Positions 1 through 9,529 of a stretch of DNA of 64,000 nucleotides are shown here, piece after piece (the stretch's first letter is position 1; each line of letters starts with the position of its first letter). The translations under genes and the position numbers were made by a program. The notes beneath the pieces were generated by a model, which saw only the letters and a list, made by a program, of their open reading frames with translations, made no database searches and had not been told where the DNA came from. The DNA lies in assembly GCF_002117935.1 (NCBI RefSeq), contig NZ_BDJE01000008.1, forward strand, positions 62,001 through 126,000. Reading direction: 5' to 3'. Source of the stretch: Nocardioides sp. PD653-B2. Lineage in GTDB: Bacteria > Actinomycetota > Actinomycetes > Propionibacteriales > Nocardioidaceae.

Positions 1-1
1 C

Positions 2-1291
2 GTCATGTTCAAGGAGCTGCTCGCCGACGGCGAACGCGCCCTGGTGATCGCCAACGCCGACGAGGAGCGCGTCGTACGCCTGGCCGAGCCGCTGCGCAAC
101 CTCACGATCCGGGCGGGCGACTCGCTCCTGCTCGACTCCCGCGCCGGCTACGTCTACGAGAAGGTGCCGAAGTCCGAGGTCGAGGAGCTGGTCCTCGAAG
201 AGGTCCCCGACATCGACTACAGCGACATCGGCGGCCTGTTCGGCCAGATCGAGACGATCCGCGACGCCGTCGAGCTGCCTTATCTCCACCCCGAGCTGTT
301 CATCGAGCACGAGCTGAAGCCGCCCAAGGGCGTGCTGCTCTACGGCCCTCCCGGCTGCGGCAAGACGCTGATCGCCAAGGCGGTCGCCAACTCGCTGGCC
401 AAGAAGGTCGCGGCCAAGACCGGCCAGGAGGGGAAGTCGTACTTCCTCAACATCAAGGGCCCGGAGCTGCTCAACAAGTACGTCGGCGAGACCGAGCGGC
501 ACATCCGGCTGGTCTTCCAGCGCGCCCGGGAGAAGGCCAGCGAGGGGACGCCGGTCATCGTGTTCTTCGACGAGATGGACTCCCTGTTCCGCACCCGCGG
601 ATCCGGGGTCTCCTCCGACGTCGAGAACACCATCGTCCCGCAGCTGCTCAGCGAGATCGACGGTGTCGAGCTGCTGGAGAACGTCCTGGTCATCGGTGCC
701 TCCAACCGCGAGGACATGATCGACCCCGCGATCCTGCGGCCCGGCCGGCTCGACGTGAAGATCAAGATCGAGCGCCCCGACGCCGAGTCGGCACGCGACA
801 TCTTCAGCAAGTACCTCACCACGAGCCTGCCCTTGCACGCGGACGACCTGGCGGAGTTCGGCAACGACCGCGACGCCTGCGTCACCGGCATGATCCGGGC
901 CACCGTCGAGCGGATGTACACCGAGACCGAGGAGAACCGGTTCCTCGAGGTGACCTACGCGAACGGCGACAAGGAGGTCTTGTACTTCAAGGACTTCAAC
1001 TCCGGTGCGATGATCCAGAACATCGTCGACCGCGCGAAGAAGATGGCCATCAAGGACTTCCTCGAGCAGGACCAGCGCGGCCTGCGGGTCTCGCACCTCC
1101 TCCAGGCGTGCGTGGACGAGTTCAAGGAGAACGAGGACCTCCCGAACACCACCAACCCGGACGACTGGGCCCGCATCTCCGGCAAGAAGGGCGAGCGGAT
1201 CGTCTTCATCCGCACGCTCATCACCGGCAAGCAGGGCACCGAGCCGGGACGCTCCATCGACACGGTCTCCAACACGGGGCAGTACCTGTAG
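2..1291 (+). CDS. mpa: Proteasome-associated AAA ATPase Mpa/ARC, 5' end outside window
   Basis: This hexameric ATPase recognises pupylated proteins, unfolds them and feeds them to the 20S proteasome in the cytoplasm. The reading frame is open to the left edge, so the N-terminal coiled coil that binds Pup and part of the OB domains are missing; about 429 of the roughly 580-600 residues usual for the family are present. Counting from the methionine codon at position 5, Walker A GPPGCGKT is at residues 114-121 and Walker [10 protein letters not shown] lies near 190, followed by the AAA second region of homology (GASNRED, RPGRLD). The protein ends in GQYL, the conserved C-terminal tail that docks on the proteasome alpha ring. 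It lies upstream of dop-pup-prcBA, as in other actinobacteria. Confidence 0.96.
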   Translation, partial: VMFKELLADGERALVIANADEERVVRLAEPLRNLTIRAGDSLLLDSRAGYVYEKVPKSEVEELVLEEVPDIDYSDIGGLFGQIETIRDAVELPYLHPELFIEHELKPPKGVLLYGPPGCGKTLIAKAVANSLAKKVAAKTGQEGKSYFLNIKGPELLNKYVGETERHIRLVFQRAREKASEGTPVIVFFDEMDSLFRTRGSGVSSDVENTIVPQLLSEIDGVELLENVLVIGASNREDMIDPAILRPGRLDVKIKIERPDAESARDIFSKYLTTSLPLHADDLAEFGNDRDACVTGMIRATVERMYTETEENRFLEVTYANGDKEVLYFKDFNSGAMIQNIVDRAKKMAIKDFLEQDQRGLRVSHLLQACVDEFKENEDLPNTTNPDDWARISGKKGERIVFIRTLITGKQGTEPGRSIDTVSNTGQYL

Positions 1292-1313
1292 CCGCAGCAG
1301 CGCTGGCTGCCGG

Positions 1314-1787
1314 TCAGGTCACGTCCGCGACCGTCGCGTCGAGCGCGCGCAGCAGGTCGGCGGCGTCGACGGTGAGCGCGACGCCGTGCGCGCCACCGCC
1401 CAGGCTGATCGGGCCTGCGATGGACGCGTCGGCGATCACCGGCAGCGCAGTGGTGCTGCCCAGCGGGGTGATGGTGCCGCGCACGTAGCCGGTCACGGCG
1501 TAGGCCGCCTCGGCGCTCGGCATCGAGATCCGGTTGACGCCGAGCAGCGCGCGGAGCTTGGGCCAGGCGATCTCCCGGTCGCCGGGCACCAGCACGAGGC
1601 GGTGGTCGCCGTCGCTGACCCGCACCACCATCGTCTTGACGACCTGACGCGGCTCGACGCCGCGGGCGGCTGCGGCCTCCTCCAGCGATCGGACCGGCCC
1701 GTGCCGGGTCACCGTGTGGGCGAGGCCGAGCCCCTCGGCCGCGGCGATCGCCCGCCCGGAGTTGTCGTCAGGGGTGCTCTCGGCCAT
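1314..1787 (-). CDS. YbaK/EbsC-family aminoacyl-tRNA deacylase
   Basis: The 157-residue protein matches the YbaK/ProX-like fold that hydrolyses mischarged aminoacyl-tRNA, most often Cys-tRNA(Pro). Visible family landmarks are VVKTMVVRV (the conserved lysine region), a GDRE segment, and the C-terminal GGGAHG turn. The ATG at 1787 is chosen because a TAGGTT hexamer sits 7 bases upstream, whereas the longer frame to 1997 would run into the neighbouring methyltransferase gene. It is antisense to the proteasome locus and has no evident functional link with it. The exact tRNA substrate cannot be read from the sequence. Confidence 0.85.
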   Translation of the reverse strand: MAESTPDDNSGRAIAAAEGLGLAHTVTRHGPVRSLEEAAAARGVEPRQVVKTMVVRVSDGDHRLVLVPGDREIAWPKLRALLGVNRISMPSAEAAYAVTGYVRGTITPLGSTTALPVIADASIAGPISLGGGAHGVALTVDAADLLRALDATVADVT

Positions 1788-1794
1788 GGGGAGG

Positions 1795-1800
1795 AACCTA
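1795..1800 (-). promoter_or_regulatory. -10 hexamer TAGGTT, leaderless start of the YbaK gene
   Basis: TAGGTT ends 7 bases before the ATG at 1787, so transcription would begin at or next to the start codon. Confidence 0.6.
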
Positions 1801-2424
1801 CGCCGGGTGGACGGCGCGGCCGACGAACCCGTGCGCCCAGGGGCGCGCGACGCCCGGCCCGGGGAGGTACGCCGCGGTGAGGTCGGTGACCTCCAGACCC
1901 GCGGCGGCGACCAGTGCCGGGATGTCCCGGCTGAGGTGGCAGCCGCCGCACACGCGACGCTGCACCGGGTCGAGCCGGCGCTGCCACCGCTCGACACCGG
2001 TGTCGGGAGCCCGGCCGTGCTCGAGGAAGTGGAACGTCCCGCCGGGCGCGAGGACCCGTCGTACCTCGCTCAGCGCCCGCCCGACGTCGGGGATCGTGCA
2101 GAGCGTGAAGGTGGACAGCACGGCGTCGTACTGACCGTCGGCCGCGCTCAGCCGTTGGCCGTCCAGGCCGGTGCGCTCGACGGGCACCCGGGAGCCGGCG
2201 CGGCGCCGGGCCGAGAGGGACCAACCGACCTCGGAGGGCTCCACCGCGTCCAGCCGGGTGACGCCGTCGGGGTAGCAGCCGACGTTGAGCCCGCTCCCGA
2301 AGCCGATCTCGAGCACCCGGCCGGTCAGGCCGTCGCAGGCGACGCTGCGCAGCTCCATCACGTCCGGCGACGAGAGAGCCCGGTCGGTGATGCGGGGTAC
2401 GACGCGATCGGTCCAGAAGGCCAT
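1798..2424 (-). CDS. Class I SAM-dependent methyltransferase
   Basis: A 208-residue protein with the Rossmann-type methyltransferase fold. Motif I is [11 protein letters not shown] near residues 38-48, an acidic residue for the SAM ribose follows in DAVEPSE, and the post-motif [17 protein letters not shown] is typical of the UbiE/methyltransferase-11 group. A cluster of Cys and His residues ([12 protein letters not shown], about 160-170) is characteristic of a subset of these small methyltransferases. The start is supported by TAACCT 6 bases upstream. It is transcribed towards the YbaK gene and its C-terminal coding end lies just upstream of that gene. Substrate is unknown. Confidence 0.85.
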   Translation of the reverse strand: MAFWTDRVVPRITDRALSSPDVMELRSVACDGLTGRVLEIGFGSGLNVGCYPDGVTRLDAVEPSEVGWSLSARRRAGSRVPVERTGLDGQRLSAADGQYDAVLSTFTLCTIPDVGRALSEVRRVLAPGGTFHFLEHGRAPDTGVERWQRRLDPVQRRVCGGCHLSRDIPALVAAAGLEVTDLTAAYLPGPGVARPWAHGFVGRAVHPA

Positions 2425-2430
2425 GGACCG

Positions 2431-2436
2431 AGGTTA
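2431..2436 (-). promoter_or_regulatory. -10 hexamer TAACCT before the methyltransferase
   Basis: TAACCT lies 6 bases upstream of the start at 2424. It is 18 bases from the divergent dop hexamer, so the two promoters are almost back to back. Confidence 0.55.
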
Positions 2437-2454
2437 GGACCTGCCGGGCTCGCG

Positions 2455-2460
2455 TACGCT
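2455..2460 (+). promoter_or_regulatory. -10 hexamer TACGCT before dop
   Basis: TACGCT is 6 bases upstream of the dop ATG at 2467, and no Shine-Dalgarno sequence is visible in between. Confidence 0.6.
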
Positions 2461-2466
2461 CGAGTC

Positions 2467-3975
2467 ATGAGCGTGCGACGGGTCATGGGGACCGAGGTGG
2501 AGTACGGCATCTCGGTCCAGGGACAGCCGTTGGCCAATCCCATGGTCGCCTCGTCACAGGTCGTCAACGCCTACGCGTCGGCGACCGTGAAGGCGCGCCG
2601 GGCGCGCTGGGACTTCGAGGAGGAGTCCCCGTTGCGCGACGCGCGCGGGTTCGACATGTCGCGCCAGGTTGCCGACCCGAGCCAGCTGACCGACGAGGAC
2701 CTCGGCCTGGCCAACGTGATCCTCACGAACGGCGCGCGCCTGTACGTCGATCACGCCCACCCGGAGTACTCCACCCCCGAGGTCACCACGCCGCTCGACA
2801 TCGTGACGTGGGACAAGGCGGGGGAGCAGGTGATGCTCGACGCGCAGCGCCGGGCCGGCCTGCTGCCCGGCGGCGCGCCGATCACGCTCTACAAGAACAA
2901 CACCGACAACAAGGGCGCGTCGTACGGGGCGCACGAGAACTACCTGATGCGCCGGTCCACGCCGTTCGGCGACATCGTCAAGCACCTCACCCCGTTCTTC
3001 GTGAGCCGCCAGGTGATCTGCGGAGCCGGCCGGGTCGGACTGGGCCAGGACGGCCGCGAGCACGGCTTCCAGATCAGCCAGCGCGCGGACTTCTTCGAGG
3101 TGGAGGTCGGCCTCGAGACGACGCTCAAGCGGCCGATCATCAACACCCGCGACGAGCCGCACGCGGACCCGGAGAAGTACCGGCGCCTGCACGTCATCAT
3201 CGGCGACGCCAACCTGGCCGAGATCTCGACGTACCTGAAGGTCGGCACCGCGGCCCTGGTGCTCGCGATGATCGAGGACCGCTTCATCACCGTCGACCTG
3301 ACCGTCGACGGACCGGTCGCCGGCCTGCGTGCCATCTCCCACGACCCGACGCTGCGCCAGACCGTGACTCTCACCGACGGTCGGAAGCTGACCGGGATCC
3401 AGCTGCAGCTGGAGTACCTGGACCTGGCCAAGAAGTTCGTCGAGGACCGGTACGGCGCGGACGCGGACGCCCAGACCGTCGACGTGCTCGCACGGTGGGA
3501 GTCGGTCCTCGACCGCCTCGAGCGCGACCCGATGCTCTGCGCCCAGGAGCTCGACTGGGTCGCCAAGCTCCAACTGCTCGAGCAGTACCGTCAGCGCGAC
3601 GGTCTCGAGTGGGACGACGCCAAGCTCCAGCTGATCGACCTGCAGTACTCCGACATCCGCCCCGAGAAGGGCCTCTACCACCGCCTGGTCGCCGGGGGCC
3701 GGATCGAGCGCCTGCTCGACGACGCCTCGATCGAGGCGGCGATGCACGACCCGCCGGAGGACACCCGGGCCTACTTCCGGGGCCGCTGCCTGGAGAAGTA
3801 CGCCGAGCACGTGGCCGCCGCGTCGTGGGACTCGGTGATCTTCGACCTGCCCGGGCGCGAGTCGCTCCAGCGCGTCCCGACCATCGATCCGCTCCGGGGG
3901 AGCAAGGCGCACGTCGGTGAGCTGCTCGACCGCAGTGAGACGGCAGAGGCGTTGTTCACCGCTCTCACCCGATGA
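2467..3975 (+). CDS. dop: Deamidase/depupylase of Pup (Dop)
   Basis: Dop deamidates the C-terminal glutamine of Pup to glutamate so that it can be ligated, and it also removes Pup from tagged proteins. The 502-residue length is normal. The N-terminus GTEVEYG carries the glutamate-rich nucleotide/metal site shared with PafA, and [14 protein letters not shown] holds the conserved aspartate (Asp95) that acts in catalysis. The family region [18 protein letters not shown] is shared almost word for word with PafA further downstream. The pup gene here ends in Gln, so Dop is required. The start is the ATG preceded by a TACGCT hexamer. It is followed 17 bases later by pup. Confidence 0.97.
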   Translation: MSVRRVMGTEVEYGISVQGQPLANPMVASSQVVNAYASATVKARRARWDFEEESPLRDARGFDMSRQVADPSQLTDEDLGLANVILTNGARLYVDHAHPEYSTPEVTTPLDIVTWDKAGEQVMLDAQRRAGLLPGGAPITLYKNNTDNKGASYGAHENYLMRRSTPFGDIVKHLTPFFVSRQVICGAGRVGLGQDGREHGFQISQRADFFEVEVGLETTLKRPIINTRDEPHADPEKYRRLHVIIGDANLAEISTYLKVGTAALVLAMIEDRFITVDLTVDGPVAGLRAISHDPTLRQTVTLTDGRKLTGIQLQLEYLDLAKKFVEDRYGADADAQTVDVLARWESVLDRLERDPMLCAQELDWVAKLQLLEQYRQRDGLEWDDAKLQLIDLQYSDIRPEKGLYHRLVAGGRIERLLDDASIEAAMHDPPEDTRAYFRGRCLEKYAEHVAAASWDSVIFDLPGRESLQRVPTIDPLRGSKAHVGELLDRSETAEALFTALTR

Positions 3976-3980
3976 CTGGA

Positions 3981-3986
3981 TAGGGT
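3981..3986 (+). promoter_or_regulatory. -10 hexamer TAGGGT before pup
   Basis: TAGGGT lies 6 bases before the pup ATG, in the short dop-pup gap, so pup-prcB-prcA may have its own leaderless promoter in addition to read-through from dop. Confidence 0.6.
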
Positions 3987-3992
3987 CGAGTC

Positions 3993-4190
3993 ATGGCACA
4001 GGAGCAGAAGCAACCGCGGAAGTCCTCGGAGAGCGAGGAGTCAGTCGAGACCGCCCCGGAGACGGATGTCGCCGAGCGCAAGGAGGCCCTCGACAGCGAT
4101 GTCGACGACCTGCTGGGCGAGATCGACGATGTGCTCGAGACCAACGCCGAGGACTTCGTGAAGTCGTTCATCCAGAAGGGCGGCCAGTGA
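3993..4190 (+). CDS. pup: Prokaryotic ubiquitin-like protein Pup
   Basis: Pup is the small, mostly disordered protein tag attached to lysines of substrates to mark them for the proteasome. The 65-residue product is hydrophilic and acidic, with a central coiled-coil-forming segment (residues about 20-50, [23 protein letters not shown]) that binds Mpa, and it ends in KGGQ. The terminal Gln means that Dop must first deamidate it to the ligation-competent GGE form. The stop codon overlaps the prcB GTG start (GTGA), so the two are translationally coupled. Confidence 0.97.
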   Translation: MAQEQKQPRKSSESEESVETAPETDVAERKEALDSDVDDLLGEIDDVLETNAEDFVKSFIQKGGQ

Positions 4191-5032
4191 CCGACCCCCG
4201 CCTCCCGGCTGCGTTCCTGCAGCCGGGCATGTCGTCGTTCAGCGACTTCCTCGCCGCCCAGGCCCCCGACCTGCTGCCCTCGCGCCGCGCCGTGCCCCAG
4301 GGCCACGCCGGCGACCTCGCGCCGCACGGCACCACGATCGTGGCCGCCACCTTCCCCGGCGGTGTCGTCATGGCCGGCGACCGCCGGGCCACGATGGGCA
4401 ACATCATCGCCCAGCGCGACATCCAGAAGGTCTTCCCGGCCGACGAGTTCTCCGCCGTCGGTATCGCCGGGTCGGCCGGGCTCGCCGTCGAGATGGTGCG
4501 GCTCTTCCAGACCGAGCTCGAGCACTACGAGAAGATCGAGGGCAGCACGCTTTCGATGGACGGCAAGGCGAACCGGCTGGCCGCGCTGATTCGCTCCAAC
4601 CTCGGCATGGCCATGCAGGGCCTCGCCGTCGTCCCCCTCTTCGCCGGCTTCGACATCGACGCCGCGCAGGGCCGGATCTTCAGCTACGACGTCACCGGCG
4701 GCCGCTACGAGGAGACCGCCTTCCACTCGGTCGGCTCCGGGTCGCTGTTCGCCCGCGGGGCGCTGAAGAAGCTCTACCGCGAGGACCTGACCGACGTCCA
4801 GACCGTCGAGGCGCTGATCGAGGCGCTGTACGACGCCGCCGACGACGACTCCGCGACCGGGGGTCCCGACATCACCCGCCGGATCTTCCCCGTCGTCCAG
4901 GTGATGACCGCCGAAGGCGGCCACCGGATGCCCGACGACGAGGTCGCGGCGATCGCCGACCGGGTCATCGCCGGCCGGATGACCCGACCCGACGGGCCGG
5001 CCGCACCGCTGAACGGAGGTGGCGCGCGATGA
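4187..5032 (+). CDS. prcB: Proteasome beta subunit PrcB
   Basis: This is the catalytic beta-type subunit of the 20S proteasome, an N-terminal nucleophile hydrolase. The 281-residue precursor carries a 48-residue propeptide, and autocleavage before the first Thr of HGTTIVAA would expose Thr49 as the nucleophile; the mature chain is then 233 residues. The usual Lys and Asp partners are visible in GDRRAT and downstream. The GTG start at 4187 overlaps the pup stop and follows a purine-rich AAGGGCGG. The stop overlaps the prcA ATG (ATGA). The propeptide-cleavage position is inferred from the conserved G-T junction. Confidence 0.96.
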   Translation: MTDPRLPAAFLQPGMSSFSDFLAAQAPDLLPSRRAVPQGHAGDLAPHGTTIVAATFPGGVVMAGDRRATMGNIIAQRDIQKVFPADEFSAVGIAGSAGLAVEMVRLFQTELEHYEKIEGSTLSMDGKANRLAALIRSNLGMAMQGLAVVPLFAGFDIDAAQGRIFSYDVTGGRYEETAFHSVGSGSLFARGALKKLYREDLTDVQTVEALIEALYDAADDDSATGGPDITRRIFPVVQVMTAEGGHRMPDDEVAAIADRVIAGRMTRPDGPAAPLNGGGAR

Positions 5033-5847
5033 GCATGCCGTTCTACGTCTCGCCCGAGCAACTGATGAAGGACCGGGCGGACTTCGCGCGCAAGGGCATC
5101 GCCCGGGGCCGCTCCGTCGTGGCCGTGCAGTACGCCGACGGCATCCTGTTCGTCTCGGAGAACCCCTCCCAGGCGCTGCACAAGGTCTCCGAGATCTACG
5201 ACCGGATCGCGTTCGCCGCGGTGGGCCGCTACAACGAGTTCGAGAACCTCCGCATCGCCGGCGTCCGGCTCGCCGACATGCGCGGCTACGCCTACGACCG
5301 GCGCGACGTCACCGGCCGGGCGCTCGCCAACGCGTACGCCCAGACCCTGGGCACGATCTTCTCCAGCGGCGGCGAGAAGCCCTACGAGGTCGAGCTCTTC
5401 GTCGCCGAGATCGGCGACGCCGCCGCGGACGACCAGCTCTACCGGCTGACGTACGACGGCCAGGTCGCCGACCAGCACGGCTACGCCGTCATGGGTGGCG
5501 CGGCGGACGTCGTGGGTGGGTACCTCGAGGAGCGCTACGTCGAGGGCTCCTCGCTCGCCGACGCCGTCGCGCTCGCGGTGGCCGCGCTCGGGCACACCTC
5601 GAACGAGAAGGGCGACGCCGAGGACCGGGTCATCCCTGTCGAGGACCTGGAGGTCGCGGTCCTCGACCGCACCCGCACCCAGCCGCGGAAGTTCAGCCGG
5701 ATCCGCCCCGCCCGGCTCGAGGAGCTGCTCGGCGAGCGCGGGCCCGCCGTCCACGCACCCGAGCCGGAAGCCTCCTCCTCCACTCCGTCGCTGTCCGGGG
5801 ATGAGGCAGCCGGCGGCGACCCGCCGGTCGCACCGCCCGTGAGCTGA
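5029..5847 (+). CDS. prcA: Proteasome alpha subunit PrcA
   Basis: This non-catalytic subunit forms the outer heptameric rings that gate the proteasome and bind Mpa. The 272-residue protein starts [27 protein letters not shown], the typical gating N-terminus and H0 helix of actinobacterial PrcA, and has the proteasome fold with an intact core but no N-terminal threonine. The C-terminus (after about residue 240) is a low-complexity Pro/Ser/Glu tail common in the family. Its start overlaps the prcB stop by ATGA, which fits tightly balanced alpha/beta synthesis. A 61-bp double palindrome begins 26 bases after the stop. Confidence 0.96.
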   Translation: MSMPFYVSPEQLMKDRADFARKGIARGRSVVAVQYADGILFVSENPSQALHKVSEIYDRIAFAAVGRYNEFENLRIAGVRLADMRGYAYDRRDVTGRALANAYAQTLGTIFSSGGEKPYEVELFVAEIGDAAADDQLYRLTYDGQVADQHGYAVMGGAADVVGGYLEERYVEGSSLADAVALAVAALGHTSNEKGDAEDRVIPVEDLEVAVLDRTRTQPRKFSRIRPARLEELLGERGPAVHAPEPEASSSTPSLSGDEAAGGDPPVAPPVS

Positions 5848-5872
5848 CTCCTGTCGCCGGCCGCCGTCTGTT

Positions 5873-5933
5873 GCGGTTTGGTCCCAAACCGCATGTTCGC
5901 AGCCAGATTGCTTGCGGTTTGGGACCAAACCGC
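5873..5933. repeat. Composite palindromic element, copy A
   Basis: Two 20-bp perfect palindromes, GCGGTTTGGTCCCAAACCGC at 5873-5892 and its reverse-complement form GCGGTTTGGGACCAAACCGC at 5914-5933, start 41 bases apart. The 21-base linker here differs from that in copies C and D. The element fills the gap between prcA and the next gene. Each half could fold into a hairpin with an 8-bp stem and a GTCC/GGAC loop. Confidence 0.9.
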
Positions 5934-6016
5934 GGGCATCGACCTGCGCGGGCGGTTGTCCACAGGCGCACCGTGCCGCCGTTTCGATCGGGGGCGCCAG
6001 GCGCAGGGTCCACGTC

Positions 6017-6982
6017 ATGGACGACAAGGACACACCGATCCGCGGCGAGGTCAGGCTGGCGGGGCACCGACGCGTCAGCCACGGGCTGTTCCTGGTGCTC
6101 CGCGACGACCTCAGCGAGGACGAGGAGCTTCTGCGCGAGCTGCGTGCCTATCTGCTCGTGCTGCCTGATTCCGCCGTCTTCACCCATCTGACCGGCGCCC
6201 GGCTCATGGGCTGGCGGCTCCCACAGGTCCCGGAGCAGGTCCCGGTCTTCGCCGCGGTCGACCAGCGCGACGAGCGGCCGCGGCGGCACGGGCTGATCTG
6301 TTCGCGACTGCTGACCGACAGGGCACCGACCGGGAAGCGACACGGCCTGCCCGTCGATGCTCCGGAGGAGATCCTGCTCCGCGCCGCACGGGACCTCGGC
6401 GTCCTCGACCTGGTGATCATGATCGACTCGGCGCTCGAGAGGGGTGATCTCGATCGGGGGCGGATGGACGCGCTGCTGGCCAGCAGACGACCGGGTGTCC
6501 GGGTGCTGCGGGCGGCGTACCACCTGTCCACGGACCGCTGCGAGTCGGCCGGCGAGTCGGTGCTGCGTCTCTTCCACGAGGCGATCGACGTCCCGGTGCA
6601 GCCTCAGGTCGAGCTGTTCGACGACCGGGGCACCTCGATCGGTCGCGCCGACCTGGTGGTCCGGGGCACGACGTTCCTGCACGAGTACGACGGGGCCTAC
6701 CACCGCGACAAGGACCAGCACCGGAAGGATCTGCGACGGGAGCGGGCGCTGGCCGGGACCTCGTACGTCCGGCGGGGGTTCGTGCTCGACGACCTGCTCA
6801 ACCATCCGGCAGTGGTCATGCACGAGATCGACCGAGCACTGGGGCGACCGCACCTGCCGCGGCGGCTGGCGGCGTGGCGTCGGCGCGTCGACAACTCGCT
6901 GTACTCCGAGCGGGGACGCCAGCGGGTGATGAACCGGTGGCGGCGGACCAACGGCGTCATCGATTGGGCGATGACCTCATGA
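6017..6982 (+). CDS. DUF559/AbiEi-like domain protein
   Basis: A 321-residue protein of the type common in Nocardioides genomes. The N-terminal part (residues about 10-110, containing SAVFTHLTGARLMGWRLP) resembles AbiEi-type antitoxin wing regions; the C-terminal part (about 195-270, GRADLVVRGTTFLHEYDGAYHRDKDQ) resembles the DUF559/Vsr-like restriction-endonuclease fold with a D-(n)-E-x-D arrangement. No nuclease activity is proven. The ATG at 6017 is preferred over starts inside the palindromic repeat; CAGGGT lies 7 bases upstream. It sits inside the otherwise conserved prcA-pafA interval and is bracketed by palindromic repeats at 5873-5933 and 7000-7019, which suggests an insertion into the locus. 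Confidence 0.75.
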   Translation: MDDKDTPIRGEVRLAGHRRVSHGLFLVLRDDLSEDEELLRELRAYLLVLPDSAVFTHLTGARLMGWRLPQVPEQVPVFAAVDQRDERPRRHGLICSRLLTDRAPTGKRHGLPVDAPEEILLRAARDLGVLDLVIMIDSALERGDLDRGRMDALLASRRPGVRVLRAAYHLSTDRCESAGESVLRLFHEAIDVPVQPQVELFDDRGTSIGRADLVVRGTTFLHEYDGAYHRDKDQHRKDLRRERALAGTSYVRRGFVLDDLLNHPAVVMHEIDRALGRPHLPRRLAAWRRRVDNSLYSERGRQRVMNRWRRTNGVIDWAMTS

Positions 6983-6999
6983 TCCTGCGTCGACTTCTC

Positions 7000-7019
7000 G
7001 CGGTTTGGTCCCAAACCGC
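7000..7019. repeat. Single 20-bp palindrome, copy B
   Basis: One perfect copy of GCGGTTTGGTCCCAAACCGC, 17 bases after the stop of the DUF559-type gene. No partner occurs at the 41-base distance. Confidence 0.88.
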
Positions 7020-7075
7020 AGCGTCCGAGGCACCAGGGCACCGGCGGTTCGCGGCCGGTTTCACCGATGGCCGCC

Positions 7076-7081
7076 TAGGCT
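7076..7081 (+). promoter_or_regulatory. -10 hexamer TAGGCT before pafA
   Basis: TAGGCT lies 6 bases upstream of the pafA GTG at 7088 and fixes that GTG as the start. Confidence 0.6.
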
Positions 7082-7087
7082 GAGCCT

Positions 7088-8449
7088 GTGGACCGGCGGA
7101 TCTTCGGCATCGAGAACGAGTACGGCGTGACGTGCACGTTCAAGGGTCAGCGCCGCCTCAGCCCCGACGAGGTCGCGCGTTACCTGTTCCGCAAGGTCGT
7201 CAGCTGGGGCCGCAGCAGCAACGTGTTCCTGCGCAACGGCGCCCGGCTCTACCTCGACGTCGGCAGCCACCCGGAGTACGCCACGCCGGAGTGCGACGAC
7301 GTCGTCGAGCTGGTCACCCACGACAAGGCGGGGGAGCGGGTCCTCGAAGGGCTGCTCCTCGACGCCGAGCAGAGGCTGCACGACGAGGGCATCGCCGGCG
7401 AGATCTACCTCTTCAAGAACAACACCGACTCCGCCGGCAACTCCTACGGCTGCCACGAGAACTACCTCGTCGGGCGAGCCGGGGAGTTCTCCCGCCTCGC
7501 CGACGTGCTGATCCCGTTTCTGGTGACCCGCCAGATCATCGTCGGGGCCGGCAAGATCACCCAGACCCCGCGCGGCGCGAGCTACAGCGTCAGCCAGCGC
7601 GCGGAGCACATCTGGGAGGGAGTCTCCAGTGCCACGACGAGGTCGCGGCCGATCATCAACACCCGCGACGAGCCGCACGCCGACGCCGAGAAGTACCGAC
7701 GCCTGCACGTGATCGTCGGCGACTCCAACATGAGCGAGACCACGACGATGCTCAAGGTCGCCAGCTGCGACCTGGTCCTGCGCATGATCGAGGAGGGCGT
7801 GATCATGCGCGACCTCACGATGGAGAACCCGATCCGCGCGATCCGCGAGATCTCCCACGACGTCACCGGCCGCCGCAAGATCCGGCTGGCCAACGGGCGC
7901 GAGGCGAGTGCGCTCGACATCCAGCAGGAGTACCTCCAGAAGGCCCGCGACTTCGTCGACCGCCGCGAGATCAGCACCCCGGTGATCGAGCAGGCGCTCG
8001 ACCTGTGGGAGCGCGGCCTCAAGGCCGTCGAGTCCGACGACCTCGGCTTGGTGGACCGCGAGATCGACTGGGTCATCAAGTGGAAGCTGATCGAGCAATA
8101 CCGCGCCAAGCACGGCCTGCCCCTCGGCCACCCGCGGATCGCCCAGCTCGACCTCGCCTACCACGACATCCACCGCGGCCGCGGCCTCTACTACCTGCTC
8201 GAGAAGCGCGGCATGGTCGCCCGGGTGACCACGGACCTCAAGATCTTCGAGGCCAAGTCGGTCCCGCCGCAGACCACCCGCGCCCGCTTGCGCGGCGAGT
8301 TCATCCGCAAGGCCCAGGAGCGCCGTCGCGACTTCACCGTCGACTGGGTGCACCTCAAGCTCAACGACCAGGCGCAGCGCACGGTGCTGTGCAAGGACCC
8401 GTTCCGGGCGTACGACGAGCGGGTGCAGCGCCTCATCGACGGCATGTGA
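7088..8449 (+). CDS. pafA: Pup-protein ligase PafA
   Basis: PafA phosphorylates the C-terminal glutamate of Pup with ATP and joins it to a substrate lysine. The 453-residue protein is a carboxylate-amine ligase related to glutamine synthetase and a paralogue of Dop. GIENEYG at residues 7-13 forms the metal/ATP site; [15 protein letters not shown] contains the catalytic aspartate (Asp57, equivalent to the essential Asp of other PafA proteins); [18 protein letters not shown] and the C-terminal domain that binds Pup are intact. The GTG start agrees with the leaderless hexamer upstream. It is separated from prcA by a DUF559 gene and repeats, so it is probably transcribed on its own. Confidence 0.97.
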   Translation: MDRRIFGIENEYGVTCTFKGQRRLSPDEVARYLFRKVVSWGRSSNVFLRNGARLYLDVGSHPEYATPECDDVVELVTHDKAGERVLEGLLLDAEQRLHDEGIAGEIYLFKNNTDSAGNSYGCHENYLVGRAGEFSRLADVLIPFLVTRQIIVGAGKITQTPRGASYSVSQRAEHIWEGVSSATTRSRPIINTRDEPHADAEKYRRLHVIVGDSNMSETTTMLKVASCDLVLRMIEEGVIMRDLTMENPIRAIREISHDVTGRRKIRLANGREASALDIQQEYLQKARDFVDRREISTPVIEQALDLWERGLKAVESDDLGLVDREIDWVIKWKLIEQYRAKHGLPLGHPRIAQLDLAYHDIHRGRGLYYLLEKRGMVARVTTDLKIFEAKSVPPQTTRARLRGEFIRKAQERRRDFTVDWVHLKLNDQAQRTVLCKDPFRAYDERVQRLIDGM

Positions 8450-8532
8450 ACGCCGATCAGGCTGCGCTCAGGGTTGCCCGTTAGTGTGTGCGGGCTCCCT
8501 GAAACACACCCGAAGCTGTGAAGGTGAACCCT

Positions 8533-9507
8533 GTGTCTCGACGTCTCCGACGCTTGCCCGTCCTGCTGCTGCCGCTCGTGCTGGCCACCACCCTGGCCGC
8601 CTGCGGCTCCGACAGCGGCGACTCCTCCGACGGCGGCTCGTCGTCCTCCGCCTCCGCAGGCGCACTCGACGGCGTCACGGTCACGGGTGATCCCGGCAAG
8701 GAGCCCGAGGTCACCTGGGACGGCAAGATGGAGGCCGGCGACATCGAGACCACCGTGCTGACCAAGGGTGACGGCGAGGAGGTCGCTTCCGGCGACCAGG
8801 TCTCCGCCCACATCTGGATCGGCAACGGCTACACCGAGAAGAAGGCCTACAGCACCTACGACGAGGGCCAGCCGCAGTCCGTCACGGTGAGCGACGACCT
8901 CAGCCCCGTCTTCAAGGACGCGCTCGAGGGCCAGACGGTCGGCTCGCGCGTGGCTGTCACCTCCTCGGCGGAGAACGCGTTCGGTGCGTCCGGCAACCCG
9001 CAGCTCGGCATCGGTAACAAGGACTCCGTGCTGATCATCGTCGACCTGATCAGCAAGACCACGGTCCTCGACGGCCCGCAGGGCGACGAGAAGCCCGCCC
9101 CGTCGTGGGCGCCCGGCCTGGTCCAGGACGGCGACGCCATCACCGGGCTCGACTTCAAGGCGACGCCCAAGCCGGACGGCAAGCTGAAGTCCGCCCCGCT
9201 GATCGTGGGCGACGGCGACGTGGTCAAGAAGGGCCAGACGATCACGGTCAACTACCTCGGCCAGGTCTACGGCGCCAAGGCGCCGTTCGACGAGAGCTAC
9301 AGCAAGGGCCAGCCCGCCTCGTTCGCGATCGGCACCGGCGCCGTGATCTCCGGCTGGGACAAGACCCTCGTGGGCGTCACGGTCGGCAGCCGGATCATCC
9401 TGGCGATCCCGCCGAACGACGGCTACGGCAAGGAAGGCAACTCGGGCGCCGGCATCAAGGGCACCGACACGCTGTACTTCGTGGTCGACATCCTGGCTGC
9501 ATCCTGA
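8533..9507 (+). CDS. FKBP-type peptidyl-prolyl isomerase lipoprotein
   Basis: A 324-residue secreted lipoprotein with a signal peptide ending in the lipobox LAACG, so the mature protein would be anchored to the outer face of the membrane by its Cys. Two FKBP-like halves follow: a degenerate one (about residues 65-160) and a C-terminal one with the usual GQTITVNYLGQVYG...FDESYSKGQP...GWDKTLVGVTVGSR pattern. Such proteins catalyse proline isomerisation during folding of exported proteins. GTG 8533 follows AAGGTGA at good spacing; a second in-frame GTG at 8518 is possible. This gene is a standard occupant of the pafA-pafBC interval. A TAGTGT at 8492 could be its -10. Confidence 0.9.
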   Translation: MSRRLRRLPVLLLPLVLATTLAACGSDSGDSSDGGSSSSASAGALDGVTVTGDPGKEPEVTWDGKMEAGDIETTVLTKGDGEEVASGDQVSAHIWIGNGYTEKKAYSTYDEGQPQSVTVSDDLSPVFKDALEGQTVGSRVAVTSSAENAFGASGNPQLGIGNKDSVLIIVDLISKTTVLDGPQGDEKPAPSWAPGLVQDGDAITGLDFKATPKPDGKLKSAPLIVGDGDVVKKGQTITVNYLGQVYGAKAPFDESYSKGQPASFAIGTGAVISGWDKTLVGVTVGSRIILAIPPNDGYGKEGNSGAGIKGTDTLYFVVDILAAS

Positions 9508-9529
9508 TCTGTCCGCGAGGATCAGCAGC

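Noticed and set aside
5878..6016. Starts reading MRFGPKP or MRFGTKP inside the palindromes
   Set aside because: These codons come from the repeat itself; similar false N-termini appear at every repeat copy.
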